From assembly GCA_021927905.1 (NCBI GenBank), contig BLLK01000062.1, positions 2,170,001-2,234,000 of the forward strand: DNA of 64,000 nt. The letters are read 5' to 3'. The stretch comes from Chaetoceros tenuissimus (Eukaryota > Bacillariophyta > Thalassiosirophyceae > Chaetocerotales > Chaetocerotaceae). A program made the translations under genes and the position numbers. The notes beneath the pieces were generated by a model. It did not search any database. It had not been told where the DNA came from and saw only the letters and a list, made by a program, of their open reading frames with translations. Each line of letters starts with the position of its first letter. The first letter of the stretch is position 1. Of the stretch, positions 61,187-64,000 are shown piece after piece.

Positions 61187-63798
61187 TTACTTCACACGCT
61201 TGAACATTCTCCCTTGGTTCTTCTCTTGTAATTCACCCCTACTTGTCATGATGGAAATTGCTCTTGCAACTACTGTAGCATCATAACCTTGACTTGCAGC
61301 TTCTTCAACAATTCTTTGCTTGTTTACCATCTGGTGCATGACCAATCTTGACCTCAAAAATGCTTCTGAGCGCAAGAGCTCTTCTCTCGATGGCAGAGCA
61401 CTACGCATCATACCATTCTGTGTACCACTTGGCCCATCTACAGGGTTGCCACTATCAGCAGCATTCGCAGCCATGGTAGAAACCTTAAATAGCCTCAAAG
61501 CTTCAGCAATATCCTGTGCTTGGACCTCATCTTCTAACCTCATTTTTGCCAAACTCTCTGAGAGACGAATTAATGCCTCCAATTGACGCACAGTGATTGG
61601 GATAACAGCCTGGTCACTTCCATCGTCATCACCATTTTGAGCAGATGTTGCCATTGCATTACGTCTTACGTCATCTCTAATCTTCACATAGGAGCTTGCA
61701 AGAATATCACCTGAATCTTCACTTAATCTTGGAGAGCATTTAGCCTTGCAGTATTGAACGTACTTCTTCATTGTCGGTACATCAAGTTCGCCATTTCCTG
61801 TAGTTGCAACTTGCATTGCATTGTCAGCGATTGCTTCAGGCGATGTATTCGCATTTGAGATCTGTGCTCTTGCTTGCTGATCTAGTAATCCGCCATCTGG
61901 GGCTGACGAATCAAAACCTGCCCCCAGAGTATCACCAGCTGCAGCTAATCCACCACGAGAATTATTAATGTGCACACCCATTACATGATGACAAATCATT
62001 TTATCCAATTCCTCATCTCTAACATCTCGAACTAAAAAGATCAGGTCAAATCTGGACAAAATAGTTGTCATCAAATCAATGTTCTCACTAGCTGACTTGA
62101 GCTCGTCATATCGACCAAAAACTGGATTCGCAGCAGCGAGTACTGAACTTCTACTGTTCAATACTGTAGTGATTCCAGCCTTTGCCACAGAAATAGTCTG
62201 CTGTTCCATTGCCTCGTGAATAGCTACTCTATCAGCCGGTCTCATTTTGTCGAACTCATCAATTGCTACAATGCCACCATCTGCTAGAACCATAGCTCCT
62301 CCTTCAAGATAAAACTCTCCCCTCTGATCCTTCACAACAGAAGCCGTTAAACCTGCAGCACTTGATCCCTTTCCAGAGGTGTAGACCCCAACAGGTGCTA
62401 CACGGGTTGTATACTTCAGAAACTGACTCTTTGCCATACTTGGATCACCAAGAAGCAAAACATTGATATCTCCACGAAGTCTCATTCCATCTGGAAGACG
62501 CTTTCTCGACCCAGAAAATAATTGACAAGTGATGGCTTTCTTTATATCATAAGTGTAAGATCCCGAAATAGAAGGGGCGATGGATCTAGATAGAATTTCA
62601 TATACATCTGATCGTCTGGCCAGCATTCGAAATGCTTCTTCTTCTCTTGGAGTAAAGGTCACATGATCACCCGCACCTTGGTCTTTCTGCATTCCAAGGA
62701 CACGAAGGTAAACAGTTTTAACAGATGTTCCATTTCTACCACCACTTGAATTGAACAAGCTTACTATAGCCAAGATACTAACCCTTGTTCCAGGTGGTGC
62801 TTTATCAACGACGCCACGTTCTACAGCCAGCAACACACTTCTTGGCATCTCTCCAGTTGGAACGACCTCAGGCGCTTCTTGAAGCTTCAAAGTTTGGTGA
62901 TCAACAAAGTGACAATCATCTGGTACAACCGCATAAGGAGTAGGTCCACAATCATCAGGTTGAGCACCCATACATCTCTGTGGAAGTGGAATGGCACCAA
63001 ATGGACCAGAAGTGGCACGAACAGAATGAGCATGTTGGCAACGTGAACAACGAAGATGTATTTTTGTCGCACGCGAACGAACTTTCGATGCAGAAATTAC
63101 AATTCCTGTGCATCTAACAAGAGTATTAAGATGCATAGATTGAATGGATCGAAGTGGAGTTGGTGTCATATTTCCACGAAGTAATATTTGAATGGAACTC
63201 CCATGAAACATATCTTCATTTTGCCTCTGACTGTTATCATTTTCCTCTTGCCCTTCTGCATTTTGTGTTAATCCTTGTTCAGGAACATCATTCTCTTCTG
63301 CTTGTTGATCATTTCGGTTTTTACGAATAATTGTGTTGAGAGCATCAACTGCGGCTGTTTCAAAGACAGGCATTACCAATGCAGGCTGACGAAGAATCAG
63401 ATCTAACAAAGTGATGTCATATTCTCCAAGATGAGCCAAGTCGACATGTATAGCTGCTTTATTGTCGATAACTTTCTTTGATAAGTTTGTTGTATTTCCA
63501 TCTCCCGAAGTTCGTTGATGCATTCGAAGAAGCCTTTCACGGTATAAATACCTTTGCTTTTGACGATAATTTCCTATGAAAGTACAATCAGATGAGCATC
63601 GAAGAAATTAAATAATAGCTACTGTTAAGTATATCCTCGTCTTTACTTACTTAGGAACTCTCTAAAATGCCTCTTTACTGCTGGTAAATTAACATCATCA
63701 TTGTTGTCATCATTGTCAGCAACTACTTCAGCTGCATCTCCTCGATCCGATTCCAGATTCTGATAGGAGTAGTAAATGCGATCTTCGTCGTAGTCCAT
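61187..63798 (-). CDS. MCM5: MCM5, DNA replication licensing helicase subunit
   Basis: Two exons, 63798-63651 and 63573-61187, join at FREFL-RNYRQKQRYLYRERLLRMH, the standard MCM5 N-terminal helix, to give 844 residues. A zinc-finger-type segment (CSRCQHAHSVRAT…PQRCMGAQPDDCGP…) is present. AAA+ motifs are Walker A GDPSMAKSQFLKY near residue 424, Walker B VAIDEFDKM near 486, LNSRSSVLAAANPVFGRYDE (sensor 1 region) and arginine-finger SRFDLIF near 556. MCM5 is one of six subunits of the replicative CMG helicase. Low-complexity inserts (a Gln/Asn/Glu run near 140, Gly/Ala stretch after 590) make it longer than human MCM5 (734). The N-terminal MDYDEDRIYY start is the first ATG. Confidence 0.96.
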
Positions 63799-64000
63799 TA
63801 TGTTTCTACCAATACTATTGATCTAATCTAAGTCAAGGAAAGTTGAGATGAGCTGTAGAATGCACAAGAAGTTGTAATAGATGGATACACTATTTCTTGC
63901 ACATAGTATTATTCAATAGCATTTCATCAACTGTGTACGGTACTTCTTCACTACAAAAAAATGGCGCCATTTTGTCTCAACTATTTTGGTCATATTCATT
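63799..64000. other. upstream of MCM5, window edge
   Basis: 202 bp without a supported gene; presumably the MCM5 promoter. Confidence 0.5.

Noticed and set aside
1-64000. CRISPR arrays, prophage, bacterial operons
   Set aside because: Nothing with regular spacers, phage genes or operon structure; spliced genes throughout show a eukaryotic nuclear sequence.

Overview
The window looks like nuclear DNA of a stramenopile alga, most probably a centric diatom or a close relative. Genes are dense and lie on both strands. They have few, short GT-AG introns, and the gaps between them are AT-rich. One protein resembles violaxanthin de-epoxidase, and several N-termini read as a signal peptide followed by a plastid transit-type motif (for example SNAF, SAW, SGFS). 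An outer-arm axonemal dynein intermediate chain points to a flagellated stage, as in the sperm of centric diatoms. The species assignment is inference. No bacterial operon, tRNA, rRNA or CRISPR array was seen.

Layout. 0.5-9.7 kb: a kelch-repeat protein, a two-pass membrane protein, a plastid-type SAP-domain protein, an unknown Ser/Pro-rich protein and the histone-fold subunit POLE3/Dpb4. 10-21 kb: axonemal dynein intermediate chain 2, an aquaglyceroporin with a targeting presequence, a calcium-dependent protein kinase whose 3' end has been duplicated, a violaxanthin de-epoxidase-related protein and an unknown coiled-coil protein. 21-33 kb: APC5, an EGF-like membrane protein, and a 2270-residue WD40/double-bromodomain protein of the PHIP/BRWD family in eight exons. 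33-46 kb: a GT31 glycosyltransferase, VPS29, a Vti1-like SNARE, ribosomal proteins L9 and L31 (divergent), a DUF711 protein, a NAD(P)-binding protein, an ABC-class ATPase of the COG3044 type and a J-domain protein. 53-64 kb: the Ipi1/TEX10 rRNA-processing factor, a small lipid-anchored-type protein, uracil-DNA glycosylase, a TMEM184/DUF300 membrane protein and MCM5. POLE3, MCM5 and UNG act in DNA replication and repair, and VPS29 and Vti1 in endosomal traffic, but the genes are not arranged as functional clusters.

The most unusual part is 46.4-53.2 kb, a 6.8-kb block without convincing genes between the J-domain gene and the TEX10 gene. It consists of two head-to-tail copies of one repeat. 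The copies share a 375-bp left end and a 223-bp right end, both 100% identical between copies. The short copy has a 65-bp middle. The long copy has a 5.5-kb middle built of several decayed tandem-repeat families. The trinucleotide ACA lies at all three junctions and an AT-rich perfect palindrome sits at the left end. I could not assign it to a known transposon class, and it is the best candidate for something undescribed.

A second mobile element is clear-cut: a 572-bp non-autonomous hAT-type element at 57408-57979, with CAGAGGTGGG-type inverted repeats and a perfect 8-bp target duplication.

Exon boundaries were derived by hand from GT-AG sites and reading-frame continuity. Several start codons were moved to the first ATG where the open frame began only at TTG or GTG.
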